NCBI RefSeq assembly: GCF_030323865.1
Contig: NZ_CP066362.1
Location: 3,472,001-3,536,000 of the forward strand
DNA: 64,000 nt
Direction of reading: 5' to 3'
From: Pseudarthrobacter defluvii
Lineage (GTDB): Bacteria; Actinomycetota; Actinomycetes; Actinomycetales; Micrococcaceae
Below are positions 46,330 to 57,041 of the stretch, piece by piece (the stretch's first letter is position 1; each line of letters starts with the position of its first letter). Under the pieces are notes generated by a model. It did not search any database, had not been told where the DNA came from, and worked only from the letters and a program-made list of their open reading frames with translations. The translations under genes were made by a program, and so were the position numbers.

Positions 46330-46758
46330 CTAGGTGCCGATTTGGTGCATGTCGCCCTGCTGGGTCTGGATCTCGATCTTGCGCGGCTTGGCCTGCTCAG
46401 CCATCGGAATCCGCAGGGTCAGGACGCCCTGGTCGTAGCTGGCCTTAATCTTCTCCGTGTCCAAGGTGTCGCCCAGGATCAGTTGGCGGCTGAACACACC
46501 ACGGGGACGCTCCGAGGCCACCAGCTCAACGTTGGGCTGCGTGGGGTCCTGGCGCTCCGCCCGGACGGTCAGGACATTCCGTTCAACGTTCAGGTCCAGG
46601 CTGTCCAGCTTCACGCCGGGAAGATCGAACGCCACCACAAACTCGCCATCCTCCTGCCAGGCGTCCATGGGCATGGCAGCCGGGCGGGCGGTGGTTCCAA
46701 AGACCTGCTGCGTGAGCCGGTCCAGCTCACGGAACGGGTCAGTACGCATCAACATCAT
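46330..46758 (-). CDS. Hsp20/alpha-crystallin family small heat shock protein
   Basis: A 142-residue small heat shock protein. The start at 46758 follows AAGGAG and gives [20 protein letters not shown]. The alpha-crystallin domain runs from about 40 to 125: [32 protein letters not shown] and [14 protein letters not shown]. The C-terminal IEIQT stands in for the IXI motif. It holds unfolding proteins in the cytosol. It is divergent from a MerR-type gene across a short region with an inverted repeat, and is followed by the DnaJ-like gene. Confidence 0.93.
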   Translation of the reverse strand: MMLMRTDPFRELDRLTQQVFGTTARPAAMPMDAWQEDGEFVVAFDLPGVKLDSLDLNVERNVLTVRAERQDPTQPNVELVASERPRGVFSRQLILGDTLDTEKIKASYDQGVLTLRIPMAEQAKPRKIEIQTQQGDMHQIGT

Positions 46759-46811
46759 TTCCCACTCCTTCAGCTTCCAGGTGTTGGATCTGTGGTTACC
46801 CACCGACGATT

Positions 46812-46835
46812 AATCTATGGCGGTGGATATAGATT
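46812..46835. promoter_or_regulatory. Inverted repeat between hsp20 and merR-type gene
   Basis: AATCTAT and ATAGATT are perfect 7-bp arms with a ten-base spacer in the 138-base divergent gap. It is a candidate operator for the MerR-type protein. Confidence 0.55.
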
Positions 46836-46896
46836 TTTTATAGCACCAGTGGCAAACTGAAGCAAGACACCGGACGGGCCGATTTTGGGAGAAACA

Positions 46897-47214
46897 ATGG
46901 CAGGACCTGATGCAGGACGCGGACCAAGGGCCCCCGGCTCAAAGGCCTTGTACGCCATCTCAGTGGCGGCCGAGCTTACGGGAACGGGACAGCAGAACAT
47001 CAGGCTCTACGAAACGAGGGGTCTGCTGACACCTTCGCGGACTGCCGGGGGAACCCGCCAGTACAGCGACGACGATATCGCGGTGCTGCTGCGGATTGGC
47101 GAGCTCCTCGAAGAAGGGCTGAACCTGGCGGGCGTTGCCAAGGTCCTGGAGCTGGAGGCAACGAACGTCAAACTCCACCGTGCCCTGAAGCGCGCACGGT
47201 CGCGGCCGCAGTAA
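46897..47214 (+). CDS. MerR family regulator, HspR-like
   Basis: A 105-residue protein from the ATG at 46897 after GGGAG. The winged-helix is ALYAISVAAELTGTGQQNIRLYETRGLLTPSRT, followed by the second helix GGTRQYSDDDIAVLLRIGEL and a short basic tail. That layout matches HspR, the actinobacterial repressor of heat shock operons, but the tail lacks the usual hydrophobic end. Divergence from the hsp20-dnaJ pair supports a role in controlling it. Confidence 0.85.
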   Translation: MAGPDAGRGPRAPGSKALYAISVAAELTGTGQQNIRLYETRGLLTPSRTAGGTRQYSDDDIAVLLRIGELLEEGLNLAGVAKVLELEATNVKLHRALKRARSRPQ

Positions 47215-47248
47215 AAAGGTCCTGGAATGGAAGGTCCACCCGCGCTGA

Positions 47249-48034
47249 TTACTCGGGCTTTGACAGTTCTCCCGTGACGGGTTCCCCGGGGATCCGGGCC
47301 GTCCGCCAGGTGTCCAGGGCGATGACGCCGCCCAGGATGAGCAGCGACAGTGAGAACGACGCAAGCGTGTCCGTGGGCCAGTGGTATCCAAGGTACAGAC
47401 GGCTTGCGATGGCGAGGACGATCCCGATCCCGGCGCCGATGAATCCGAACACCGCCGCGCGCGGGTTCCGGCGGCGGGAGAAGATCAGGTAGGCACCCAC
47501 CAGCAGGAAGTCGCAGGCTCCCAGCACGTGCCCGGACGGGAACGAGAAGGTCTGGTCCGCACCGAAGAGCATTTGGTCCACGGGCGGCCGCGAGCGCTGG
47601 ACGATATGCAGGATGATTTGGGAGATGATCACCCCGGTCAGCATGGCCGCGGCCAGCAGGATGGGGCGCCAGGCGTGTTTGGCCGCAAACCCCCAGATGA
47701 GGATCACCACCAGGATGATGATTGGGAGCGCGATGGGGCCGAAGAATATTGCCAGGAAGATCATGATGGCCGTCACCGCTGCCGAACGTGTCGTCAGGAG
47801 CCAGTCGTGCACCGGGTGGTCGGCGAAGGAAAGTCCGTCGGCCTGGACAACGCTGACCAGTGTGGCGATGAAGAGGGCCAGCCCCACCACGGCCAGGATC
47901 ACCGACGTCCGGTAGAGGCGGCGCCGGTCGGCAGGGTCGATATACCGCTCCTCCACCACGAACTTCTCATGGAAGGTACGCCACCTGCCGTTGCCATCTT
48001 TCTTGACTGCGGAACCTGCTGAATTTTGTGCCAA
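47249..48034 (-). CDS. PAP2 family membrane phosphatase
   Basis: A 261-residue PAP2 phosphatase with about six membrane helices. The three catalytic motifs are QRSRPP near residue 144, FPSGH near 164 and SRLYLGYHWPTD near 212, giving the Arg, His, and His-Asp set. Such enzymes dephosphorylate lipid phosphates such as undecaprenyl pyrophosphate or phosphatidate on the outer membrane face. The start is TTG and has only a weak upstream ribosome site. Confidence 0.9.
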   Translation of the reverse strand: MAQNSAGSAVKKDGNGRWRTFHEKFVVEERYIDPADRRRLYRTSVILAVVGLALFIATLVSVVQADGLSFADHPVHDWLLTTRSAAVTAIMIFLAIFFGPIALPIIILVVILIWGFAAKHAWRPILLAAAMLTGVIISQIILHIVQRSRPPVDQMLFGADQTFSFPSGHVLGACDFLLVGAYLIFSRRRNPRAAVFGFIGAGIGIVLAIASRLYLGYHWPTDTLASFSLSLLILGGVIALDTWRTARIPGEPVTGELSKPE

Positions 48035-48147
48035 TGTGCTGCCCGTCCCTGCGCCCTGTTATAGCCATGCCGAATAACGGCCATGGTAAATGCCTAGGCT
48101 GAAGATTATCCCGGCGAAGGGTCATTCGCTCCATCATGGGGCCGTAC

Positions 48148-48192
48148 GCCGCGGCGCCCGCCTTGGACGTGGTCCAGGGCGGGCGCCGCGGC
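48148..48192 (-). terminator. Stem-loop after the subtilase gene
   Basis: GCCGCGGCGCCCGCC at 48148-48162 pairs with its complement at 48178-48192, a 15-bp stem with a 15-base loop. There is no T-run, so termination strength is uncertain. Confidence 0.55.
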
Positions 48193-48210
48193 GCTCCGGC
48201 AGCTTGGCGG

Positions 48211-50058
48211 CTAGAACGAGCCGGTGGTGAACTGCCAACTGCGGGAAACGAGCGGGTTCCCCGCCAGGTCCCGGATGCCGGTGGCACCGCCGGTCAGCGT
48301 TACGGTGTACCGGGTCTTGGCGGCCAGCGCTGCCTGGGGATCGAGGATCCACTGGTTGGTGGTGCCGTTGCGGTAGACCGTTGCCGCCACCACTGCCCCG
48401 GTGGAAGCGTTCTTCAGGGTGAAGGTGGCCGTGCCAACGCCTTGGACCGCCTCGCTGAACGTGGCACTGACGTTGCTGCTCCTGCGGACCAGGGAGGCAT
48501 TGCTGCCCGGGCTGTAGCTGGTGACCGTGGGCGCCGGACCGGTGGTGAACGTCCAGCTGATGGTGGTCAACGGCGTACCCGCAGCATCGCGGATGGCAGA
48601 GGCTCCGCCCACCAGGGTTGCCGTGTAGGTGGTGTCTGCGGCCAGGTTTGCAGCCGGGTCAAGGGTGGCCGTCCTGGTGGTGTCGTTGTAACTGACGGCC
48701 GCGGCGATGCTGGCGCCGGCTGCATTCCGCAGCACGAAGGTCCCCGCGGACACGCCCTGCACCGAGGTGCCGAAGGTGGCCGTCACGTTGGTGCCCACTG
48801 CCACCGCCGTTGCCTTCCCCGCGGGCGACACGGACGCGACAGTTGGTGCAGGGGCGGGAGCAGGCGCAGGAGCAGCTGCGTCCGTACCGGTGAACAGCAG
48901 GCGGTTCGGGGTCCCGGTGGTGGCCCCGCCGATCACCCCGGGCGTGGCGTTGGAAACCAGCGCCGCGGCCACGTCGGCCGGCGTCAGGGCAGGATTCTGA
49001 GACAGCAGCACGGCCGCGGCGCCGGCGGTGTGCGGTGCCGCCATGGAGGTTCCGGACATGGATGCCGTGGCAGTGGTGGAGGTGTAGTAGTCGGAGGTGA
49101 TGCCGACGCCGGGAGCATACAGGTCCACGCAGGATCCGAAGTTGGAGAACGATGCCTGCTTGTCGGCGGAGTCGCTGGCGGCCACCGTGACGGCCGCGGG
49201 AACGCGGGCCGGAGAGGTGGTGCAGGCGTCCACGGCCGAGTTTCCGGCGGCAACCACGGTGGTGACGCCGTCGTCAATGACTGCCTGGATGGCATTGTCC
49301 ACGGTGCTGCTGGCGGCTCCGCCCAGGCTAAGGTTGGCTACGGCGGGGGTGCCGGCTGCGTGGTTCGCGGCGATCCAGTCCAGGCCGGCCACGACGTCGG
49401 AGTTGTAGCCGGATCCGCTGCAGTCAAGCACCCTGACCGGCACCAGGGTGGCGCTTTTGGCCACTCCATACGTGGAGCCGGCAACGGTTCCGGCCACGTG
49501 GGTGCCGTGACCGTTGCAGTCGATGGTGCCGTTGCCATCCGCCACGGCGGTCCAGCCGGCGGCCACCCTGCCGCCGAAGTCTGTGTGCGAAGCCAGGATG
49601 CCGGTGTCCACCACGTAGGTGGTCACGCCGGCGCCGGCCGCCGTCCAGGAGTAGGAACCGGAGAGCGGCAGCGTCCGCTGGTCGGCGCGGTCCAGGCCCC
49701 AAGGGGCCGGCTGCTCCGTCCCGGAGACCTTGACGGGGGCATCGGGTTCGACGGACAGCACCTTTCCGGACTTGGCAAGGGCGGCCGCCTGGGCCGGGTT
49801 GGCGGTGACGACGGCGCCACGGATGGCGTGCTCAAAGGTGCGCCCGACGGCGAGTCCCTGGCCGTGCAGTCCGGACACCTCCGCGGCGACATCGGTTCCG
49901 GGCGCGTACTGGACGATGTAGCGGCCGGTTGCGTTGCCGGCTCCGCCGGAACCGGCCGGGGAGGCAGGGGCGGCGACGGCCGGAAGGGACGGGGTGGAAA
50001 GGGCGACGGCGGAGAGCAGCGCCGTGAGGGCAGGCAGCAGGAAGGATCGATTACGAAT
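48211..50058 (-). CDS. Secreted S8 (subtilisin-like) serine protease with two Ig-like domains
   Basis: The coding frame extends upstream of the first GTG (49878) into a clear signal peptide: [20 protein letters not shown] with a cleavage-like AVAAP. No ATG, GTG or TTG exists in frame there. The best start is ATT at 50058, seven bases after GAGGA, giving 615 residues. After the signal come an inhibitor-like prodomain, then the catalytic Asp ([10 protein letters not shown]), His ([10 protein letters not shown]) and Ser (SGTSMAAPH). A Pro/Ala linker and two Big_5-type Ig domains follow, each ending in WxFTTG. It would be an extracellular protease. Confidence 0.88.
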   Translation of the reverse strand: MRNRSFLLPALTALLSAVALSTPSLPAVAAPASPAGSGGAGNATGRYIVQYAPGTDVAAEVSGLHGQGLAVGRTFEHAIRGAVVTANPAQAAALAKSGKVLSVEPDAPVKVSGTEQPAPWGLDRADQRTLPLSGSYSWTAAGAGVTTYVVDTGILASHTDFGGRVAAGWTAVADGNGTIDCNGHGTHVAGTVAGSTYGVAKSATLVPVRVLDCSGSGYNSDVVAGLDWIAANHAAGTPAVANLSLGGAASSTVDNAIQAVIDDGVTTVVAAGNSAVDACTTSPARVPAAVTVAASDSADKQASFSNFGSCVDLYAPGVGITSDYYTSTTATASMSGTSMAAPHTAGAAAVLLSQNPALTPADVAAALVSNATPGVIGGATTGTPNRLLFTGTDAAAPAPAPAPAPTVASVSPAGKATAVAVGTNVTATFGTSVQGVSAGTFVLRNAAGASIAAAVSYNDTTRTATLDPAANLAADTTYTATLVGGASAIRDAAGTPLTTISWTFTTGPAPTVTSYSPGSNASLVRRSSNVSATFSEAVQGVGTATFTLKNASTGAVVAATVYRNGTTNQWILDPQAALAAKTRYTVTLTGGATGIRDLAGNPLVSRSWQFTTGSF

Positions 50059-50146
50059 TTTGGGGTCCTCGTGGTGGCTGGGCGCCGGTATCAGCCGGGG
50101 GAATCCTTCCCGGGAGCCGGACAGACGGTGGCTGTACCAAAAGGAT

Positions 50147-50178
50147 AGGAGCCGGAAGCGTGTGGCTTCCGGCTCCTT
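50147..50178 (-). terminator. Terminator of the epimerase gene
   Basis: A stem of about 13 bp (AGGAGCCGGAAGC with GCTTCCGGCTCCT) and a short loop lie between the epimerase stop and the subtilase start. On the minus strand it is followed by a T-rich CCTTTT. Confidence 0.7.
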
Positions 50179-50233
50179 GGATGATCCTGTGCCAACCCTT
50201 GGGGATTCCTGCGGGCCGGCGTTTTTGCTGGTT

Positions 50234-51100
50234 TTAGCCGGCGCGGGTGGCTGCCGGAACGTGGTTCCGCCAGCTGTGCTCGGGTTCGAAACCCAGCAGG
50301 CGCCGCGCCTTGTCGATGGACAGCATCGTTTCGTGCTCGCCCAGGTCCTTGGTGACCTTGACGTCCGGGAAGACCTCAGCGGCCAGGCTGGCGCTTGACC
50401 GGCTCATGACGGTATCTGCATTGGCAATGATGAAGGCTTCGAACCCTGGCTTGGCGTTCTCCAGTGCCCGTGCCACGGCCTGGGCACCGTCCCTGCCGTC
50501 GATGTAGCCCCAGAGGTTCCACTTCCGCAGGGTTGCGTCCTCGTCGAAGGAGGGGAACCGCGCATAGTCGGCTTCGTCCATGACGTTGGAGAACCGCAGG
50601 CCCGTGATGCTCAGTTCCGGGTCCCACCGCGTCATTTCCACGGCCATCCGCTCCTCCAGGGTCTTCACCAGGGAGTAGGTGCTCTCCGGCCGGGGCGGGT
50701 ATTCCTCGTCCACCGGGATGTAGGGCGGGTCGATGTCGAACGGCAGCCCCAGCACTGTCTCGCTGGAGGCGTACACCACCTTCTTAATGCCCGCGCGGCG
50801 TGCCGCCTGGAAGACGTTGTAGGTGGAGAGCATGTTGTTTTCAAACGTTGCTGCGTCCGGAAGGATGCCGGGGGCAGGAATGGCACCTAGGTGCACCACG
50901 GCGTCGAACCCGTCATGCCGGTCATCAACGCCCAGCAGCGCGTCCACCACCTGGCCATAATTGCGCAGGTCCACCATCAGCAGGTCCGGGCTGCGGTCAC
51001 CTGCGCGGTCCAGGGTGAGGACCTGGTGGCCGTCGTCGGTGAGCCTGCGCACCACGTGCCGCCCCAGTTTTCCGTTTCCGCCTGTAACGGCAATTCTCAT
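50234..51100 (-). CDS. NAD-dependent epimerase/dehydratase family protein
   Basis: An extended-type SDR of 288 residues. VTGGNGKLGRHVVRRL is the NAD-binding loop at residue 5, VVHLGAIPAPG lies near 69, and TYSLVKTLEER near 142 holds the Tyr and Lys. Conserved late segments such as GYIDGRDGAQAVARALE resemble uronate dehydrogenase and similar sugar enzymes. The exact substrate is not readable. AGAAGGAAA precedes the ATG; the adenylate kinase gene is just upstream on the same strand. Confidence 0.87.
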   Translation of the reverse strand: MRIAVTGGNGKLGRHVVRRLTDDGHQVLTLDRAGDRSPDLLMVDLRNYGQVVDALLGVDDRHDGFDAVVHLGAIPAPGILPDAATFENNMLSTYNVFQAARRAGIKKVVYASSETVLGLPFDIDPPYIPVDEEYPPRPESTYSLVKTLEERMAVEMTRWDPELSITGLRFSNVMDEADYARFPSFDEDATLRKWNLWGYIDGRDGAQAVARALENAKPGFEAFIIANADTVMSRSSASLAAEVFPDVKVTKDLGEHETMLSIDKARRLLGFEPEHSWRNHVPAATRAG

Positions 51101-51144
51101 CAGTGTTTCCTTCTGTTCGAGTGCTTCTCCGTGTGGTGTTTCGG

Positions 51145-51738
51145 TCAGGACGGGGGACGCGGGGCTGCCAGGAACTGTTCGACGGCGGCGATCGCCAGGC
51201 CGGTAATCGCTCCCGGATCACCGCTGCCGTTGACGGACACCAGGATGCCCCGGCCCGCGTACACCGAGACTACTTCATGCGTCTCCCGGCGGTAGAGGTC
51301 CAGCCGGCGCCGGAAGACGTCGATGGTGTCATCCGTTCGTCCCTGTTCCAGCGCACGGCGGCGCATCCGCTCCTCCAGTTCCGCGTCCGGCGCCTGCAGT
51401 TCGATAACTGCGTCCAGCGCATGTCCCTGCGCCGCGAGCATGTTGTCGAGTTCGGTTGCCTGCGGCGCTGTCCGCGGATACCCGTCCAGCAGGAAGCCGT
51501 GCCGGACATCGTGTTCAAGGAGGCGGTCCTGCACCAGCGCGTTGGTGAGATGGTCCGGCACGAAGTGGCCGCCGTCCAGGTAGTCCGCGGCCTGGTTTCC
51601 GAGCTCTGTCTGCCGGCTGACGTTGCTCCGGAAGATGTCACCGGTGGAAACGGCGGGCACTCCGAAGTGCCGCGCCAAGTGTTCTGCCTGTGTCCCTTTG
51701 CCGGAGCCTGGTGGGCCGATGATGAGGAGCCTGGTCAT
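51145..51738 (-). CDS. Adenylate kinase-like protein (probable accessory copy)
   Basis: A 197-residue protein from the ATG at 51738. The P-loop GPPGSGKGTQAEHLA begins near residue 8, the AMP-site STGDIFRSNV near 29, and GFLLDGYPRTAPQA near 78. The zinc or Tyr LID is short (RRRALEQGRTDD), and the terminal region is reduced. The regular actinobacterial adk lies in the ribosomal protein cluster, so this is probably a second copy. Activity toward AMP or another nucleoside monophosphate remains open. It sits just upstream of the epimerase gene on the same strand. Confidence 0.85.
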   Translation of the reverse strand: MTRLLIIGPPGSGKGTQAEHLARHFGVPAVSTGDIFRSNVSRQTELGNQAADYLDGGHFVPDHLTNALVQDRLLEHDVRHGFLLDGYPRTAPQATELDNMLAAQGHALDAVIELQAPDAELEERMRRRALEQGRTDDTIDVFRRRLDLYRRETHEVVSVYAGRGILVSVNGSGDPGAITGLAIAAVEQFLAAPRPPS

Positions 51739-51854
51739 GTTCCTGCCCTTCCCCGGGGCGTTACCCGCTTCATTGTGACCGGTACCCTTTTCCAGCGCCG
51801 GCAAACGGCGTCACCGCCCCAAGTGGTTGTGGGCTTCGTGCCGCCCCGAATGTA

Positions 51855-51860
51855 TATACT
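51855..51860 (+). promoter_or_regulatory. Extended -10 box of the GAF-ANTAR gene
   Basis: TATACT within TGTATATACT, in a mostly G+C-rich gap, about 115 bases before the start. It would give a leader containing the two hairpins at 51898-51940. Confidence 0.5.
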
Positions 51861-51897
51861 CTGGTTATCGGTTTAGCAGCAGGCCGTTGGAAAGTTC

Positions 51898-51940
51898 GTC
51901 GATCCAGCGACCATCACCGGCTCCCCGCCCAGTTGCGGGG
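51898..51940 (+). promoter_or_regulatory. Two adjacent hexaloop hairpins in the GAF-ANTAR leader
   Basis: Hairpin 1 is GTCG-ATCCAG-CGAC (51898-51911). Hairpin 2 is CCCCGC-CCAGTT-GCGGGG (51923-51940), followed by CGTTTGTGTGTT. Both loops have six bases, the shape bound by ANTAR antiterminators. Only part of the A1/G4 loop consensus is met: A1 in the first loop, G4 in the second. Confidence 0.4.
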
Positions 51941-51976
51941 CGTTTGTGTGTTGCAGGCTCGTTTTGACCTGAACGA

Positions 51977-52735
51977 ATGGCACCAGGAACCGTGGCCAGC
52001 GAGTCAACAGCAAAAACCGATACATCCATTACCGAACACCTGCATGAACTGGTCCTCAACAGCTCCGACGTTGAGGACTTCCTTACGGAGCTGGCGCAGG
52101 TGTCCGCCCGCAACCTCTCCGAGCCCGGCGATGAAATGCTGTGTGCCATCACCCTGCTCCGGCAGCGGAAAACAGCCACAATCGCCAGCAGCAGCCAAGA
52201 AGCCAAGGCCCTCGGCCGGCTTGAGCACAGGTTTGCAGAAACGCCCAGCCTCACCGCAATCACCGCCCAGGAGACTGTGCACGCGCCGAACCTTGCCGGG
52301 GATGACCGCTGGCCGGAATACTCCTCTGCCGTCGTTGCCCAGGGCGTCCAATCGGTCGCGGCGCTTCCTTTCCGGCTTGAAGGGGAAACCAAGGCTGCGC
52401 TGCTGCTGTACTCCCGTCGGGCCAACCGCTTTGAAGGCCGGGTGCTGGCGTTCGCCGAGGATTTCGTCAGCCAGACCTCGCTGGCGCTCCGCCTCGCAGT
52501 CCGCTTTGCGCATTACAGCGAAACGGCGGCGAACCTCCGCGCCACGCTGGAATCCCGCACGGTCATCGATATGGCGGTGGGAATCATCATGGCCCAGAAC
52601 CGGTGCAGCCAGCAGGACGCGTTCGGCATCCTGAAGACGGCATCGAGTACCCGAAACACCAAGCTGCACGATGTGGCCGCTGCCGTTGTGAATGCCTTGG
52701 GCCAGGGGCCTGCGCGTACACATTACGACGGCTAG
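51977..52735 (+). CDS. GAF and ANTAR domain protein
   Basis: A 252-residue regulator. Residues from about 20 to 175 form a GAF-type sensor. The ANTAR RNA-binding domain occupies about 185 to 245, beginning LESRTVIDMAVGIIMAQNRC with the conserved Ala and aromatic-spaced helix and ending NTKLHDVAAAVVNAL. ANTAR proteins prevent transcription termination by holding a dual-hairpin RNA. Its own leader has two such hairpins, suggesting autoregulation. It is followed by a receiver-only response regulator 69 bases later. Confidence 0.88.
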   Translation: MAPGTVASESTAKTDTSITEHLHELVLNSSDVEDFLTELAQVSARNLSEPGDEMLCAITLLRQRKTATIASSSQEAKALGRLEHRFAETPSLTAITAQETVHAPNLAGDDRWPEYSSAVVAQGVQSVAALPFRLEGETKAALLLYSRRANRFEGRVLAFAEDFVSQTSLALRLAVRFAHYSETAANLRATLESRTVIDMAVGIIMAQNRCSQQDAFGILKTASSTRNTKLHDVAAAVVNALGQGPARTHYDG

Positions 52736-52804
52736 GACGGCGGTCTGCGGCAAGGTGTTCCGCCACCAGTAGACTGGTGCCAACTTTTCGCCGGGGGGCC
52801 TTGA

Positions 52805-53230
52805 ATGGAACAGCAGCGTGTTTGCCTTGTCGTGGAGGATGACGACGATATCCGGGGACTGATCACAGTGGTCCTGTCCCGTGCGGGCTTTGAAGTGACA
52901 GCCGTGGGCACGGGGGCAGAGGGCATCGCCGCCGCTGCTGATCCCGCCATCGCCCTGGTCACCCTGGACCTTGGCCTGCCGGATATGGACGGGCACGTGG
53001 TGGCCCGCGCCATCCGTGCCCTCACCACCGCACCCCTGTTGTTCCTGACGGCACGTTCCGAGAACGACGACGTGCTGGCCGGCATGGCGTCAGGGGCTGC
53101 CGGCTATCTCACCAAGCCGTTCCGTCCAGGGGAACTGAAAGAGCTGGCACGGCAACTTGTGGCATCAACACCGCCGTTAGAACAGCCTGCGTCCCGGAAA
53201 CAGACAACGGCAGGCGAACCCCACGCCTAG
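52805..53230 (+). CDS. Receiver-only response regulator
   Basis: A 141-residue CheY-like receiver domain with no output domain. The acidic pocket is EDDDD near residue 11, the phosphorylation site is Asp55 in TLDLGLPDMDG, and Thr82 and Lys104 complete the site. The last 20 residues form a polar tail. A histidine kinase is not adjacent. GGGGGG precedes the ATG, and a -10-like TAGACT about 35 bases upstream suggests its own promoter. It may work with the GAF-ANTAR gene before it. Confidence 0.9.
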   Translation: MEQQRVCLVVEDDDDIRGLITVVLSRAGFEVTAVGTGAEGIAAAADPAIALVTLDLGLPDMDGHVVARAIRALTTAPLLFLTARSENDDVLAGMASGAAGYLTKPFRPGELKELARQLVASTPPLEQPASRKQTTAGEPHA

Positions 53231-53260
53231 GCACAACGCCCTGGCCGGGAACGGCCGTTG

Positions 53261-53305
53261 GGAAGAAGGGCGACGGCGGCGGGCAGCCGCCGTCGCCCTT
53301 CTTCC
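53261..53305. terminator. Bidirectional terminator after response regulator
   Basis: A 19-bp perfect stem (GGAAGAAGGGCGACGGCGG with its complement) lies between two converging genes. Confidence 0.85.
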
Positions 53306-53313
53306 GTCAGCGC

Positions 53314-54303
<990 letters not shown>

Positions 54304-54307
54304 CTAT

Positions 54308-54687
54308 ATGCGCATGAATGCAGATACTAATGCTTGCTCGTTGGGCACAGACAGCCAGTATGTGGAGCTGGCGGTGGAGGTCTTCGCCATGCTGGCCGAC
54401 GCCACCAGGGTGCGGATCATCCTGGCGCTGCGTGACGGCGAGATGGCGGTGGGAGCCCTGGCCGATGTGGTGGGCAAATCCCCCGCCGCCGTCTCCCAGC
54501 ACCTGGCCAAGATGCGCCTCGCCAGGATGGTGTCCACGCGGCAGGAGGGCACGCGGGTGCTGTACCGGCTGGAGAATGAGCACGCCCGCCAGTTGGTGGC
54601 CGACGCCATCTTCCAAGCCGAGCACGCACTCGGCGGGGAGCCCGCGCACCACCGCGTTCCCGCCCACACTGCAGACAGGAGCGCTTC

Positions 54688-54691
<4 letters not shown>
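54308..54691 (+). CDS. ArsR/SmtB family metal-responsive repressor
   Basis: A 127-residue winged-helix repressor. EVFAMLADATRVRIILAL starts the fold, and KSPAAVSQHLAKMRLARMV is the recognition helix pair. The C-terminal helix has EHALGGEPAHHR, a His-rich site typical of nickel, cobalt or zinc sensors in this family. The stop overlaps the CDF exporter start (ATGA), so the exporter is the target. The palindrome ATGCGCAT at 54308-54315 overlaps the start codon and may be part of an operator; a second ATG at 54314 is also possible. Confidence 0.9.
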
Positions 54692-55776
<1,085 letters not shown>

Positions 55777-55791
55777 CAGCGGCACTAAAAC

Positions 55792-55830
55792 AGAAGTGAC
55801 CCGGCTGGCAGGGCCAGCCGGGTCACTTCT
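55792..55830. terminator. Bidirectional terminator between CDF and desaturase genes
   Basis: An 18-bp perfect stem (AGAAGTGACCCGGCTGGC with its complement) and three-base loop, followed by GTATTAAT. Confidence 0.85.
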
Positions 55831-55846
55831 GTATTAATGGATTCCG

Positions 55847-57028
55847 CTAGGCGCGGGCGGTCTTTCCGGGCAGCGCCAGTTTGAAGACCTTGGCCCAGGA
55901 CGAACCCACCTGTTTCACCAGCGGACCGGTGGTGTACTTCAGGCCGTAGCGCTGGCAGATCTCGCGGACCCTGGGCGCCACCTCCGCATACCGGTTGGAA
56001 GGCAGGTCCGGGAAGAGGTGGTGCTCGATCTGGTGCGAGAGGTTTCCGGTCATGAGGTGCATGAACTTCGACCCCGAGATGTTCGCCGAACCGATCATCT
56101 GGCGCACGTACCAGTCTCCGCGGGTCTCCCCGTCAACCATTTCCTCGGTAAAGGTGTCGGTGCCTTCCGGGAAGTGGCCGCAGAAGATCACCGCATGGGC
56201 CCAGACGTTGCGGATGGCGTTGGCGGCAATGGTGCCAAACAGGGCCTGCTTGGCGGAGCCGGTCAGCATGGCCAGGGCGGGGGTTGCGGCGTAGTCCTTG
56301 GTGAACTGGGTGATGACCTTCTTGCCCAGCGCCTGAAGGTCCTTGAGCAGGGCCTCCTTGGACTTGGTGCCTTCCCTGTACTCGGTCAGCTCGAGGTCAT
56401 AGATGGCAATGCCCCACTCAAAGACCGGTGCCAGGATGGCGTTGAACAGCGGGTTGGCCAGGTTGATGGGCTTCCACGGCTGCTGCTCGTCCATGCGCAG
56501 GAGGTTGTATCCGACGTCGTTGTCCTTGCCCACCACGTTGGTCCAGCGGTGGTGCAGGTCATTGTGGGTGTGCTGCCACGACCGGGACGGAGTGACGAAG
56601 TCCCATTCCCAGGTGGTGGAGTGGATGTCCGGGTCCCGCATCCAGTCCCACTGGCCGTGCAGGATGTTGTGCCCCAGTTCCATGTTTTCCAGGATCTTGG
56701 CCAGGCTCAGCAGCGTTGTGCCTGTGACCCAGGCGGCCTTGTTCTTGCCCACCAGCAGTGCGGCGCGGCCGGAGAGCTCCAGGCCGCGCTGGATCTTGAT
56801 CATGCGGCGGATGTAGGCGGCGTCCTCCGCGCCCCGCTTGGCCAGGATCTCGTCCCGGATGGCGTCGAGCTCGCGGCCCAGTTCCGCCACCTGTTCATCC
56901 GAAAGGTGCGCGGCTGCCGGCGGCCTGACGGTGGGGCTGCCCGATTCGGCCAGCTTTCCGGGGCGAGTGCGTGAGGAGCCCGCGTTGGCACCTGCGGCGG
57001 TGGTTTTGGTGGGTGAGATGACAGACAT
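55847..57028 (-). CDS. Membrane fatty acid desaturase
   Basis: A 393-residue desaturase from the ATG at 57028 (GAGGAG upstream). The three histidine boxes are GHNILHG at 119-125, HTHNDLHH at 153-160 and HQIEHH at 332-337, which hold the di-iron centre. It resembles mycobacterial DesA3-type delta-9 acyl-CoA desaturases. An iron-sulfur flavin reductase gene lies 13 bases upstream and would supply electrons. The pair is an operon for unsaturated fatty acid production. Confidence 0.92.
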   Translation of the reverse strand: MSVISPTKTTAAGANAGSSRTRPGKLAESGSPTVRPPAAAHLSDEQVAELGRELDAIRDEILAKRGAEDAAYIRRMIKIQRGLELSGRAALLVGKNKAAWVTGTTLLSLAKILENMELGHNILHGQWDWMRDPDIHSTTWEWDFVTPSRSWQHTHNDLHHRWTNVVGKDNDVGYNLLRMDEQQPWKPINLANPLFNAILAPVFEWGIAIYDLELTEYREGTKSKEALLKDLQALGKKVITQFTKDYAATPALAMLTGSAKQALFGTIAANAIRNVWAHAVIFCGHFPEGTDTFTEEMVDGETRGDWYVRQMIGSANISGSKFMHLMTGNLSHQIEHHLFPDLPSNRYAEVAPRVREICQRYGLKYTTGPLVKQVGSSWAKVFKLALPGKTARA

Positions 57029-57041
57029 ACGGTACTGCTCC

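Noticed and set aside
46759..46896. HspR-type HAIR repeat before hsp20
   Set aside because: CTTGAGT-N7-ACTCAAG is not present; only the AATCTAT repeat is.
48136..50148. A 670-codon plus-strand frame rich in Gly and His
   Set aside because: It is exactly antisense to the subtilase gene, whose protein has signal peptide, catalytic triad and Ig domains. The plus-strand product is low-complexity and is a GC-skew artefact.
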